Made by a program: the position numbers and the translations under genes. A DNA stretch of 64,000 bases from NCBI RefSeq assembly GCF_023159225.1, contig NC_063172.1, forward strand, positions 64,724,828 through 64,788,827, read 5' to 3'. Shown in pieces: positions 44,826-57,269 of the stretch. The DNA is from Perognathus longimembris pacificus. Its lineage: Eukaryota; Chordata; Mammalia; Rodentia; Heteromyidae. Under the pieces are notes generated by a model. That model had not been told where the DNA came from. It ran no database searches and saw only the letters and a program-made list of their open reading frames with translations. How positions within the stretch are numbered: position 1 is the stretch's first letter; every line of letters begins with the position of its first letter.

Positions 44826-44905
44826 CTAGAGTTATGGCGCAAATGGTAGAGTGTCCATCAGGAGCAAGAAAGCTATTCAAGCTGCAGTACTGGCAAAACA
44901 AAAGA
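44826..44905 (+). mobile_element. tRNA-like SINE fragment
   Basis: 'ttatggcgcaaatggtagag' resembles an A-box region of the ID-like or Geo monomer, and 'gctattcaagctgc' a degenerate B box, followed by an A-rich end. Short and diverged. Confidence 0.45.
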
Positions 44906-46559
44906 AATATTTGCACACCCCAAATAAAAATTGTTACAATTTATGAAAGAACAGAGACATTCCTAGTGAGGTCTGACAAAGAAGACGCAAGGTTAGGTAA
45001 AAGCCTGCATGATAAGGAGTCCAGAAACAAAATGGAGTTTTGTTTGCTTTACATTATCTATGGAAAAATGTCTAAGCTAATGCAAGAGGTAACCACTGTT
45101 GACACTATTTCTGGACTTCTAAGAAACAAGGAAGACAACTTTTGCAGAGATTGGAAAACTGTGCCCATATCAAAGGTAGACCTATGCATTGGGATGTGTT
45201 TATATTTATCCTAAACTAAACGGAAGACATCATGTTATTCTTTGCTTCCTTTGAAGAATGACTAACATAAGGGAACCAGGAGGAAGATCAAGCAATGAGA
45301 AGAACTCCCCTGTCTTAAGATGATGTGTAGTGTTATGGTGTCACCCATTATTTTGGGGCCGTCATGCTGGTTTGCCTTTGCCTGTACTTGAGACACATTG
45401 ACACTTTTAACTGGATGCTCTATTTGCAAGCACTTCTTAGGGCACTACTTTCAACACCAGCATCTATCACAAGTAAAAAAAAAATGCATTTGAATTGTTT
45501 TGCAAACAAAACTTTCTTCCAATTAATAATTAAACAGAGGAACAGCTTGTGGTATGTGCTTGGAACTAATTTTACTATATATAGTGGGAAATGACAAGCA
45601 CATATGAAGATGTGACTGAAGCTGGGTAGCATTTAAATATTCAGCTTTTCCTCTGTTACCTTGACGGGAGCAAAGTTGGTTCCCAAGGTAAAAACTAAGT
45701 GGTCTGCCGGCATATGGTCTAACCTCCATTTGAGTGCTAAAAGCTGGATACTGTTTTTGTGAAACAGATGTTGTTGAGTGCAGCAATGCACAACCGACTC
45801 TAGCTAACAGCTGGGAATCCTTCGTGACCCATATAGCGAGAAATAAACATGGTCCTAGGCTTGGCAAAAGTGTAACAAAGCAAATTTCCATTTGTTAGGA
45901 GCTTATCAAAATGAAGAATAAATGTTTTTAGCCATAAACTGATTTTATTCACCAGAGTCATCTCTCCAGCAGCTTCTGTGATGGTCGTAATATTGCAGGC
46001 ACCCTTTGGCAGATGAAGGCTGCAGTTGCTCTGACATATAGTACAGATGGAAAATAAACATCTGCCTCCATCAGGAGCAAAGACCAAGGACAAGGTTGAC
46101 GAATATTGTCTGGCACGCCGCTCTTTGCAGAGAAGCATATAAATGCTACAGAAGCCACACCACTGGCATGGTGTGGTGGTGTCCTTATGTGGTTACTGAC
46201 CATGAAGAGAGATGATTAGTCGGCCCTCTCCGAGGAGAAATGCCTGCAGATGTTCCGGGGCTCGGCTTCCAGCTCTCTAGGATCTGCTTTGCTCCAGTCA
46301 CGCCATGCGCGTCGCTGAGCGATTCCATTTCATTTTAGTGGTTTCATGGTTCGGCAGCATTTATTGTCCTGCAAGTTTCCCTTCTCGTTGTTGAATGCGA
46401 TAAACAAGAGAAGGAGAGCAAAAGAAGAGGAGCTACCTTAGACACTAGAAAAGCACTTTTTATTTTCTCATTGTCATAGGGAGTATCAACGAAGGTGAGT
46501 CCAACTTGATAGGACTTCCTTCAGCTGGGCCCTGAACCTCCACTTCCCCTACCTGCCCC
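44906..46559. other. Anonymous sequence; complex block 45900-46450
   Basis: No gene recognised. 45900-46450 is complex, repeat-free and less AT-rich than its surroundings, which would fit a conserved non-coding element, but conservation cannot be judged from one sequence. Confidence 0.4.
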
Positions 46560-46689
46560 CCCAACACACACACACACACACACACACACACTGGGATTGA
46601 AAGCCACTCTATTCTATCATGTAGTCCAACTTCAACTTTGGCAACAGCTGAGTGAAATAATGTCAGCTCCATGAGCAAGATGCACGTAG

Positions 46690-46739
<50 letters not shown>
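46560..46739. repeat. Two (AC)n microsatellites
   Basis: (CA)n at about 46564-46591 and a longer (AC)n at 46692-46738, separated by 100 bp of unique DNA. Confidence 0.92.
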
Positions 46740-46741
<2 letters not shown>

Positions 46742-47222
46742 CAATCCTACCACTATGTTCCTTTTGTTCTTATGGCAACCAAATGATTCATGTGGCACAA
46801 ATAATAGGACAGATGTAGCTTTGCAAATTCAGCTTTGCGGCAAGTATCGTTTTGACTGAACCTTCTTTCATTTTCTGGTATCTCTTGTGACCATATGGAG
46901 TTTAGATGGCAGTGAATTCCTTTCTCTGCACCTGGGCACAATATTGAATGAGGAGGTAAAGAAAAAGGGAGGAAAAGTGTCAGGCTTAATAGGCAGCATT
47001 TTGTTGTGAGTACTCTCTCCTCTTTTTGTGAAAAAAAAAAATGTCAGTACCATGGTGTTGTTAGTGAGTTTTATTTCTAAAAGAAACATGGTAGACAATT
47101 GGGTATATGGAGTTTTGGTATTGTTCTTTGCCTTGAATGACAGGGAATAAAGTAAAAGCTGAATAGAGGTTCCATTTTTCACCATTTCATGCATTTCTTC
47201 TGGGTCGATAATTTTCCTTTTT
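46740..47222. other. Anonymous sequence
   Basis: No gene or repeat recognised. Confidence 0.4.
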
Positions 47223-47465
47223 CTGTTCTTTATTTTTGTTTTTTGGTTTTTTTTTTGGCCAGTCCTGGGCCTTGGACTCAGGGCCTGAGCACTGTCCCTG
47301 GCTTCTTCCCGCTCAAGGCTAGCACTCTGCCACTTGAGCCACAGCGCCGCTTCTGGCCGTTTTCTGCATATGTGGTGCTGGGGAATCGAACCTAGGGCCT
47401 CGTGTATCTGAGGCAGGCACTCTTGCCACTAGGCCATATCCCCAGCCCACCTGTTCTTTATTTTT
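47223..47465 (-). mobile_element. IDL-Geo SINE with perfect TSD (young subfamily)
   Basis: A full-length minus-strand copy at 47238-47450 between perfect 15-bp duplications 'ctgttctttattttt'. Nearly identical to the copies at 4499 and 12058. Confidence 0.95.
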
Positions 47466-47789
47466 AATACCTAGATGGCATCGTATTTTATATGTTATCA
47501 TGTAGCAAAACTGCACACTTCATGATGTCTGTGCTTTATTTAAGTAGTGTCCTTGTGCCCTTTTTAATACATTTGGTAATTTCTTACCAAAATTGAACCA
47601 AATTAGTTTATGCTTACATAGCCATAGGTTTTTTATATTTGTGTTATGTGTGTATATTTTAGATATATTTGTGTTTAACAATCCCAGAAGTGGCCGTGGT
47701 AGTCAAGGTATTTGCATAGTAATTACATGACTTACAAGCTTTTTAAGGAACAGTTAAATCTGATCTATGTGTACATACTTGTAATGATT
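47466..47789. other. Anonymous AT-rich sequence
   Basis: Nothing recognised. Confidence 0.4.
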
Positions 47790-48530
47790 CTAGCTGCTGT
47801 TTTACTCAATTTTAATTGACATAATTTATATACTATAAAATATACCATTAACATGAAAGGTAATCAGTCTTGAAACAGACAGTTTGTGCAGCAACAAACA
47901 CAGACAACATATAGAAGGGTTCCAACAACCCAAACCTTCCTTCTTGTTCCTCTGTGATAAACTCATCCCCTTCTCCCAGTGTGTGCAAAATTAACATCTT
48001 TTATGGTTTTACTGTTTCCAGAATGACATATGAATGGGGTAGCCTTTATACGAATAGGTAGCCTTTATACTTAGTATTAGGCATTTGAAGTTTATTCATC
48101 TTGTTTGTAATGTCAGGAATACATTGTTATTTATGGAGTAATATGTAATTGTATGGCGTGGCCTGTCCAGCCATCTATCCAATAGAGAATTTTGTGTTCC
48201 TCACTACACTTAGTGTTCATGTACAGAGCTGCCATGTGTGTTTAAAACGTCTTACATGAATGTACGTGTTCCTTTCCCTGGCATAGATGCATAGGAAGAA
48301 ATCATTTAGTCATGTCATTGTATACCTTTAATTTCATGTGAAATCATTAAAACTATACTTGAAGTGATTCTACCATTCTTTCTGAAAATCAATGTCTGAA
48401 TGTCCTAGGTACCCACTCATTTTATCAGCACCTGGTATTGTCAATTTTTCGTTGATTTTTAAAAATTTGTAGTCATTCTGATAGATACAAGTAGCATGTT
48501 ATTTTTAATTGGTGTCTTTTCTTCTTTAGG
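47790..48530 (-). mobile_element. Ancient L1 (L1M-like) 3' region, antisense
   Basis: Landmarks in antisense L1 order: 'attttaattgacataattta', 'gaatgacatatgaatgggg', 'agtttattcatcttg', 'ccatctatccaatag', 'tgattctaccattc' and 'cattctgatagata'. Strongly diverged, so it predates rodent-specific L1 lineages. Confidence 0.7.
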
Positions 48531-48636
48531 TTTGCACTTTTTTTTTTTTTACAATTCTGGACACATTTTTACATAATGTGATTTGAAAATATACTCTTTT
48601 AGTCTGTGTGGGTTTTTTCAGTCTTTGAAAGAATTA

Positions 48637-49229
48637 AAATTATTCATTTTATTTTTTTCATTTCTTTATTGTTAAAATGATATACAGAGGGGTTACAGTT
48701 TCAGACATAAGGCAGTACACACATCTCACTTGTTCGCTCCTCCCTCATTTTTACCCGGCCTCCCCCGTTCCCAACCCTCCCCCCCCATGAGTTGTACAGT
48801 TGGTTTTCACCATATAGTTTTGTATTGCTACTACATTGGTTTGTCTTTTTAACCTTTGTCTTTCCATTTTGGTATTTCCATTTGGTATTTTAAACATGTT
48901 CAACCAGTCTGGAAAAGAGTATGGAAGTTCCTCAAAAGCTAAACATAGAGCTCCACTATGACCCAGCAGCCCCACTTTTGGGCATTTCCCCAAAAGATTA
49001 CAAGCAAGACCACACCAAAGCCACCAGCACAATTATGTTCATTGCAGCACAATTTGTCATTGCTAGAATATGGAACCAACCCAGATGCCCCTCAGTAGAT
49101 GAGTGGATCAAGAAAATTCGGTACATATACACAATGGGATTCTATGCTTCTATCAAAAAGAATGACATTGACCTATTTATAAGGAAATGGAAGAGCTTGG
49201 AAAAAAATCATATGAAATTATTCATTTTA
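48637..49229 (-). mobile_element. Short L1 with 5' inversion, internal deletion and perfect TSD
   Basis: 48652-48897 is the L1 3' terminus on the minus strand. 48898-49214 is the ORF2 C-terminal region on the plus strand. The middle of the 3'UTR, several hundred bases, is missing at the switch. Perfect 15-bp duplications 'aaattattcatttta' lie at 48637-48651 and 49215-49229. Confidence 0.93.
48898..49211 (+). pseudogene. L1 ORF2 C-terminal remnant (in inverted segment)
   Basis: The plus-strand frame holds 'LNIELHYDPAAPLLGISPKD', 'IARIWNQPRCPSVDEWIKK' and 'IYTMGFYASIKKND', the C-terminal end of the L1 ORF2 protein. It starts inside the protein and lacks all catalytic domains. Confidence 0.9.
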
Positions 49230-49399
49230 ATAATGTCAAACTTTTTAATTATAATTTTTGAGATTTATTTTTAAATATTTAAAACAATATTTTTTTCCGA
49301 AAATGTTGATGGTTTTATATTAGTTTAGTTGAAATATTGCTTAGGTAAGATAAACATATATAACATATGTATGTATATATATTAAATTATCTTTATATA

Positions 49400-50400
49400 G
49401 TTGTGAAAAGGAGTTACCATTCAACAAAGCAGTTTAGGAACACTATTGGCCAATGTCAGCCCTTTGAACAATCTCATAACTTCCTTCAAAACCTCTTTCC
49501 CTCACTTTTCTTAATTTTATAAGATATACATTGATTTCTGACTGCCTTATCTTCCCTCTGGGATCCATTTTGAGTTAATGTTTACATATGGTGTCAGATA
49601 GGCTTGTTACACATCTCTTTAAATAAGTAGTTAGTAACATGGCATATTATGTATATTAATTTTTACTGGTAAACCAGCTTGCATTCCTGAAATAAAGTCC
49701 ACTTGGTCATGATATCTTATCCTTGTGTAGATTCAGTTTAATAATACTATACTGAGAATTCTTGCATCAATATTCACAAAGAATATTCATCTATAGTTTT
49801 TAAGTTTTTCTACACTATCTTTATCTGGTTATAATAAATCTGGATACATAAAAGGAATCTCAGCTCTTATGTTTTCTGGAGATGTGTGGAATGTTGGTAT
49901 CATCTCTTCCAGGAATATTTTATTGAATTTATGTAAATAGTTTAGTTATTTGATGTGAAGCTGAGAGTCTGAAATCTAGATGGATTTAATTCTTTAATGG
50001 ATATAGGAGTTTTCAGATTATGCATTCTGTGAAAATGACGTTAGGTAGCTTATATCTTTCAAGAAAAAATGCTTTATCTTAGTTATCAAACTAAATGACA
50101 TAATTTTTAATAAATTTGTATTCATCTATACAAAACCCATAAGGCAGTAATGTCTCTCGACTTTATTTTTCCCAGACAGGTAATGTATATTTTTCTCCTT
50201 TTACATTAGCAGCTGCTTCAACTATATATGTCTATTAATCTTAATGGATTCTTTAAATGAACCAATATTTGGTTAACATTACTTCTTTCCTACATATCTT
50301 CTATTATCAATATAATAAATGTATCTCATCTTTGTTATTCTTTAAATATTATTTCTTTGGGTTAATTTTCTCTTTCCAAGTAGTAATTTCTTATGTTTGA
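49400..50400 (-). mobile_element. Old L1 pieces, antisense
   Basis: 49400-49640 matches the L1 3'UTR-like block also present at 400 and 24836. 49640-50400 follows antisense L1 ORF2 in the reverse transcriptase region ('ccagcttgcattcctgaaat', 'ttggtcatgatat', 'atctatagttttt', 'tctttatctggttata'). The adjacency implies internal loss or two separate insertions. Confidence 0.6.
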
Positions 50401-51706
50401 TATAAACTTTTAAAAGCTGATATGTTGTTCACATGAAATAAGTTTAACCTATAAGATACAAATAGGAGGTAGTGGTCAGCAAGTAATTAGGCAAAGACAA
50501 TGACAGAGCAAACTTACCAATGTTGATCAGATTGCACTCACATCTAACACTAATTTATATCTCATCACTTGGATATTCCATATAGCAATTGAGAAGTGGC
50601 TCACAGAATTAAAGTAATAAAAGCAGATGGTTAATAGAATAAACTAGAAAAAGTAATGCTACTGTGTATGTTAAAATTATCTAGTTCAAAACTTTGTATA
50701 ATCTTTAAGAGAAGAGGTTACCCAACTCAGCCATCAGAATCTACCTAACAGATAGTCAAGCCTTCTGTCTTTACTAAATTCTCAACTCTCTGAAGGAGAG
50801 CTGTTTCTTTGTTTCTTAAGGTTCTCTATAGTGAAGAACACAATGCTGTTTGTTATGATTTTACAAAATAATGAAAAACATTTAAAGTAGAAAAACAGAA
50901 AGCTTGAACAAGGGATTCTTTGTCTTTTGTAAAGATATGGTGACCATAGTTGTCTTTGTAATGAACCAGTAAAAGAAAACATCTGACAACATTTACCAGT
51001 CCATACCACCATCTTTCTAGCTTCTTCTGCCTTTGTTCTCTAATTTTTTCCTGGTTAGGCTTAGATACTCTACTTCTTGGCATGGTGTTTCTCAAGGATA
51101 GACCTATATAATGACAAGACCTCTTAAGCTTTTGCTAGCCAGACCAGTCTGTGTGCAAGGAAATAGAGAAGTTAAATCTCTTTTGAATATTAAGTATGAG
51201 GTTTACATTTAATTATTTCTGGAACTATTCAGGCTCTCTGTGGATTTCACATTCTTAGAATTTCATGAAAGTCAGACAGTTGGTAATTGTTATTCTGTTA
51301 CCTCTATTTTGACAATAAAGGGAACTTTTCCTAATTCAGCTCAGCATGCTCAATTTTATATTACTAAATGAGACAATATTAGTGGTGATTTAAAGACATT
51401 TCGTACTTCCTTTTTTTGTTAAGATCTCTGAAATAACTAATTACCCAAAACAAAGAAAAAATATACTTTCAGTCAAGAATCAAGGATCTAGCTGTGCTCA
51501 GAGAATAACCACTGGGTTGTTCTCTCGTCTGCCTTCTTTATCTGAAAGTTTTACCTTATGGAGATACTTTTATAAGCCACAAGCTTTTAAAAATATTAAA
51601 TCCTTAAAAATATTAAGAACTCTACAAAGAGAAAAAAATCATCTTCTAATGTTTTATTTCCATTAAAGTATGACATTTTATCACTGAAAGATAATTCTAA
51701 TCATTT
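50401..51706. other. Anonymous AT-rich sequence
   Basis: No gene or repeat recognised. Minus-strand frames at 50782-51095 lack known domains. Confidence 0.4.
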
Positions 51707-52441
51707 AAGAAATTAGCCTCCCATCCATCAAAAAGAATATTTTAACGTTCATAAAAAATACCAAGACATGGAAAAAAATTACATTAAGTGAAGTAAGCAA
51801 GACCCAAAGAAACACACGTTGTATGGTTTCCCTCATTTATGGTAACTAGAATGTGCCTATAAAGCTACAAGTAAACACATCGGATGGCAAAAGAAAAACA
51901 AAACAAAACACTGGAACACAAATTATATAGATCTCTAGATACTCACACAGATTTAGACCAAAGGAGGATGTTAAGAGAGGATCACACTGGTATAATAGGT
52001 ATATGCATCTGACTATTATAAAATAATGTTTATCGAAATGCACTCCACGAGGTGGAAAGAAGTGTTTTTTTTTTTTTTGTCGCTGTTTTTGTTTTCATTT
52101 CTTCTTGTCTTCTTTGTTCATTTTTCTGCCTTTGGAAGAGTAAGGGGGCACAGAAATGGAGGGACAAAGGGTGAACAAAAGCAGCAGTGGGACTCACTAG
52201 GCACTGTGTTGAAAATGAACTCTACACCTTGTGGCTGGAGATAGGAAGGAAAGACTGGGAGAGAGTCAGGGAAAGGATGACATGGTTCACAAAGACATGT
52301 GCTCTTTATCTGACCTATATAACTATCCCTCCTCTGCACATCACCTTTACAATAATGATAGATACATGAAAAAAGACACATGGCATAACAATCAACATCA
52401 AATTGCCCATAAAAAAGAAAGTAAAAAAAGAAATTAGCCTC
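51707..52441 (+). mobile_element. L1, 5'-truncated, TSD, possible 3' transduction
   Basis: Body 51721-52427 on the plus strand, starting at the very end of ORF2 and running through the 3'UTR. Perfect 14-bp duplications 'aagaaattagcctc' flank it. After the usual L1 end ('tcacctttacaataatg', near 52357), about 55 bp of non-L1 sequence precede a second A-rich stretch and the TSD. Confidence 0.9.
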
Positions 52442-53486
52442 AATATTTTAGAGAGGAGAAACACATTCCACTTTATGGGAATGAAGATGGTTACGTGGAC
52501 AGACTCGATCCGTTTTCCTTCGTGTTACTTACACAGTCTTTTCAGGACCGAGGACCCACAGAGGTAACTCATTGAAGGCAGGGATTTGGGAACTCAGAAT
52601 TGCCATTGTCTCTGGATGGCCACTTGTGTCCATGCCAGGTAAAGGGTGCTGGGCAGCCAGAGGCCCGGTGATGGTCCCAGACATATCAGTCAGCAATGAC
52701 AGGAGGGATGAGATTCATGAAAAAGGAGTTTGTGAAGACACGTTTTTCTATTTCTGGTTTCTTTTCACAAGATTATACCTAGGAATGAACATTTAAGTAA
52801 AAATGTAGAGATTCTTATGATCAAATATGCAAAAGTATAACTTTTTGTTACCATTATGGAGTCCTTTATTATAGTGGAGGGGAAAGAGAAGAGGGGGAGG
52901 GAAGGTGGCGAGGAAGAAGGGAGAGAAGGAAAGAAGCAAGTGAGGGAGAGCAAAGGCTGTGGAGGGATAAGAGATCAAAGGACACCTCCCAGTCTTCATA
53001 GCTAGCCAGCACTGGAATGAATGTATTTATAGGAATGGCCTAATTAGCTCTCAAAGTCCTACCTCTTAACACTGAAGATTAAGTTTTTAACACAGATTCT
53101 TTGAGTGGTATGTTCAAATCATAACATTACCTTTTGTTGTTGTTTCTTATTTTATATTATTAGAATGGTGTTCTTTTCAGCTTTCAGCACCCTCCTAATA
53201 AGCCTAATAGTCTTGTCTTTTTTCTTTTTGAAGATTTTTCTGAGGGGAACTAAAAGCAGTATAGAATTCTAGGTTGACTAGGTTTCAGTCACTTGGAATT
53301 AAAAAAACATATATCTGTTGTTCATTTATGTTTTATTTTTTAAACTGTTCTTCTACAAATGTCATTTTGAATAGTTAGTATTTTTCCCCCTCTGGTGTCT
53401 GTTCTTAATTTCAGTTAGTGAAAATTTAATTTTGGGTTGCTCCATTTCCCCTCTTAGAATTCTCTTTTCTGTGTTCTCTTACTAGG
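52442..53486. other. Mostly anonymous; purine tract and possible old L1
   Basis: 52874-52965 is strongly purine-rich. 53180-53460 has faint resemblance to ancient L1/HAL1 antisense sequence ('agaattctaggttgac'), which I hold only weakly. Confidence 0.4.
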
Positions 53487-53575
53487 ACTGAAGGCTTGGC
53501 TGAAGTGGTAGAGCATCTGCCTAGCAAGGATGAAGTCTTTAGCTCAATCTCCACGACTGCCCTGAAGAAATAAAA
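53487..53575 (+). mobile_element. ID-like tRNA-derived SINE monomer
   Basis: 'ggcttggctgaagtggtagag' in two blocks gives an A box, 'tagctcaatctcc' sits at the B-box position, and an A-rich end follows. A single monomer with no Geo half. Confidence 0.6.
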
Positions 53576-53784
53576 GTATGTAGGTTTGTGTATTATATTC
53601 TTCTTCTTAACATGTTCATGGTTTCTTTTACTTTTAAAATATGTACATAGTATGTTTCTAGTAGTGGGTTTAATGCTCTTTAATAGTGCGATTATGAAGT
53701 AACACTTAAAAAATTATTAATACTGCCATTTAAAATATACTTAAATGTATCTATTTAATATTTATTTATATATTTTATATACAC
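53576..53784. other. AT-rich sequence
   Basis: Low-complexity TA/TTTA-rich DNA leading into an L1 3' end. Confidence 0.5.
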
Positions 53785-54343
53785 ATATTTATTTATTGTT
53801 ATTGTAAAGGTGATGTACAGAGGGATTACATTGACCTGAGTCCAGTAATGTGTACATTTCTTTTTGGACAAGTCACCCCTTGCCTTGATCTCTTCCAGCT
53901 TTGCCCTCCTGTGCCCACCCACCAATTCTATAGTTCATATTCAACATGGGGTTGAGTCTCATGGCTCCATTTGTTCACCCTTCGTCCCACACTTTTTGTG
54001 CCTCTTTACCCTCTCTCAAGCAGATAAACTTATAAGCAAGACAAAGGGTACCAAAAATAAAAACAGCAACAAAGAAAAACAAAAATGCACGCTTGTTTCC
54101 ATTTCTTGGGATTCATTTCAACAAAATTTGTGATTATATGCACATAGCTATTGAACCTTTCCTAAGCATATCCTCCTTTAGCCTCATGATGTGAATGTCT
54201 AGAGTCCTGTGTAATTTATCCTGTCTCTGTGTAGTTGTTGTCTTTTACCATCCAATGTGGTACTTGTACATCTATAGGCACCCTCTAGTTATCACAAATG
54301 AGGGAAACCAAGCAACCTATATTTCTTTGAGTTTGGCTTTACT

Positions 54344-54660
54344 TCATTTCATATATTTTTTCCATTTTCTTATGAATGACACAGTATCATTCTTTCTGAT
54401 GGAAGTGTAGAATTCTATTGTGTATTTATGCCACATTTTCTTGATCCATTTGTCCACGGAGTGGCATCTGGATTGATTCCATATCTTGGCTATGGTAAAC
54501 AATACTGCAGTGAACCTGGCTATGTTGGTAGACTTGATGTGGCCTTGTTTGTGGTCTATTGGATAAATATCCAAGAGGGGGTCATAGGGAAGCTCTACTT
54601 TAATCTTTTGAGGAAATGCCATACTACTTTCTAGAGTGGTTAAACAAGTTTACATTCCCA
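54344..54660 (-). pseudogene. L1 ORF2 C-terminal remnant
   Basis: The frame holds 'KIKVELPYDPLLDIYPIDHK' split by a small deletion, 'AKIWNQSRCHSVDKWIKKMW' and 'YTIEFYTSIRKND'. Non-functional remnant of the L1 protein. Confidence 0.88.
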
Positions 54661-54711
54661 CCTACAGTGTGGTAGCATTCCATTTTGGTCACAACCCTGC
54701 CAGTGTATGTT

Positions 54712-54713
<2 letters not shown>

Positions 54714-54769
<56 letters not shown>

Positions 54770-54788
54770 TATATATGTATATATATAA
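54714..54788. repeat. (TA)n microsatellite
   Basis: About 27 uninterrupted TA units, then an imperfect 'cgtatatatgta' extension, lying inside the L1 ORF2 remnant. Confidence 0.93.
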
Positions 54789-55048
54789 TGGCCATTCTAA
54801 CTAGGGTGAGGTGGAAGCTAAGTACTGTTTTGATTTGCATTCATTTTATGGCCAGAAATGTTGAGCATTTCTTCATGTATCTAGTAGTCATTCTTACTTC
54901 TTCTGAGAAATCTCTTTTTAAGAAGTCTTTCTTTAGCCCATTTATGAATAGCTGTCATTTCTTTGAGGGCTTATTTGGGGGGGTACTTTTTTGAGCTCTA
55001 AATATGTTTTTTGATGTGAGGTGCTTATCCGATGTATAGCTGATACCT

Positions 55049-57269
55049 GCTATTTTTATAAATCTCTCTTAGTGCCAATTCCTTCTCTATTTCCTGATTT
55101 GGAATTATTTTCCTACTTTTTTGCATGAATGGTGTTGTTTTTTTTCTTGAACACCAAGCATTAAGTTCATAATTTATATTCCTTTAAATATTATTTGGCT
55201 TTGTTCTAGAACATAGCACAGTTACATGGAATCAGTATATTTTCGGCTCATTTGAAATAGGGCTGATTGAAACACTGATTCCTCCCAGTTATATCATCTG
55301 CAGAGATTATGGAACTTATCTTCTTTCTTATAATGTGTCTCATGGCCTCCCTCCATGAAGTATAAGATCCTACCTGACTTAATCAGCACTCGAGTCACCC
55401 TTGGGTGACTCCATCTTGGGTCATCCATCTTGGGTGCTATCCCTGTGCAGCCCTTTCTCTAAGGGTGTATCCTTTTCCTTTTCCACCACAATTTCTAGCC
55501 ACCTTGACTTTCCGGAACTCAACTCTGAACTCTGCTCCCTCTATTCTGGGCTTGATTGGGTTTAGCTTACACCACGTTCTCTCAAGCTTCTGTGACTTAG
55601 CTTGAACAACTCCAGGTCTTACATCCCTTGTTTCTCTTCCTCTGGGAGGACTGGTTTGGACTGCATGCTAGAAGATGTCTAAAGATCCTGCTTTACTTAC
55701 TTTACCTTGGTATTTGTGAGGATAGCTTTCCTCCCTGATAGCACATGATGGCCTTCCCAAATCTGTTCCACTTTACACTGTAGCTGGGAAATTTGGTTCA
55801 TTCCAAACATCTGCCCTCTCTGCTCTGGTTTCTGAGATACTGGGGGAGGGGGGTGGTGCTGGAGGAAATCTCATAAATGTGAGCAATGGTGACACTATAT
55901 TTTTATGCTCCTGGATTTCAGCTGGTTCTCAGCTCTATTTCCCATTACAGCAATCTCAAATGTTTGCCAACCGCTTTAACTCCCAAATTCCAACTCCAGA
56001 ATCTTTTTCTAAGCAAATTAACCTTTTTATATGCTCCAGAGAAGCTGAAGGACGTTTTAATCAAAATTCCTCAAATCTCCAATCAATGTGTCCATGAATA
56101 TATCCTTTTCCTGTACTCCTTTAAATTTCCCTGTCCTCTTGTCTATCATCTTGGTAAAACGTTGCTTCCTTTCCACATTACAGTGTATGTGTACATGTAC
56201 ATTGGTATTCCAGTTTTTGTGGGATTTTTTTTTTTTGTAGTTGGTGTGCAGAGTCACGCTACAAAGCTCTGGCTGCCTTGTCACTTTTTGTCCTTCTGTC
56301 TCATTCTCGCAAGTGCTGGCATCACACTTGACCTTCTTACTATATTTAGACTATCATTGCATTATCATTGTTTTGTCTCGTATGATTGTTTCAAAATATC
56401 AGAATTTTCTGGAAGAGTCAGAGCCATTTCTCATATGCATGAAAGTGAATAATTACTTTTAAAATAAGCTTTTGCTCTTTTTCTCCTTTGTCAAGTATCC
56501 TATCCAAGAACACACTCTGCTGCTTTCTCAGCCCGAGACTCTCTTGGCCAGGTATCCATACAGCTTGTTTCCTCACTTTCTTTAGTCATCTCCTCAAAAT
56601 TCACCTTCCCAGACCCTCCTTGAATATTTTATGTGAAATGCTCTAAATCTGCCCTGGCATCATAACCTTGACATCCCCTAATTATCACTACTCTTTGTTC
56701 TTTATAGTCTGCAGACCCCGTGAAGCATGCTTTTAGGCTCCCTGGAGAAAGAATCAGTAGTTGAGAAAATTCTTCTTGAGTCCCTTTTTAGGTTAAATCT
56801 TTCATTTCCTATAGCACAGACATGTGTTTGAGGAGGTATGGAGTTACAGCTATGTTTCCATGTTGGGCTTAAAGTTTAAGTGGAAAAAATTTTCTCTACA
56901 AATTCAGGGATTCTTGTTTCCAACCCTAGCCCATGCCTTCCCAATTTTTGGGTGTAATTTTATTTTGCAATTTCCTTGACACAGAACTCAATGAGACAAC
57001 TCTGATCCATCATTCTGTCTAGGTTCCCGTATCCAGGGGAGTGGAAGTTGAATACTTCCTTCCCTTGTGTAATTGACGATTTAAGTTACAGCCAGCTTTG
57101 TTTACTAAGTTAGACAAAGTTCAACTGAATTACAAAAAGCTCCGTATTTCCTAAGAGGAACATTTAAATAACCCGTCAAATAAATGTATTTTCTCAATTA
57201 AAGAAAATCTTTGGTCATTTGCTACATATAAGTTTATATAATGTTTTATTTACATATGTGAGGCTATTT
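55049..57269. other. Anonymous sequence
   Basis: About 2.2 kb with no gene or confident repeat. The 188-codon plus-strand frame at 55886-56452 is pyrimidine-rich, overlaps other frames and has no known domain. I see no supporting splice structure. Confidence 0.4.

Larger units (their letters stand above)
53785..55048 (-). mobile_element. L1, 5'-truncated (antisense)
   Basis: 3'UTR of the second lineage (53785-54340) is followed by the antisense ORF2 C-terminal region to about 55048. A (TA)n tract at 54714-54788 has expanded inside ORF2. TSD not identified. Confidence 0.88.

Noticed and set aside
55886..56452. A 188-codon plus-strand frame as a gene
   Set aside because: Pyrimidine-rich sequence giving Leu/Phe/Ser-rich translation, overlapping other open frames and without a domain.
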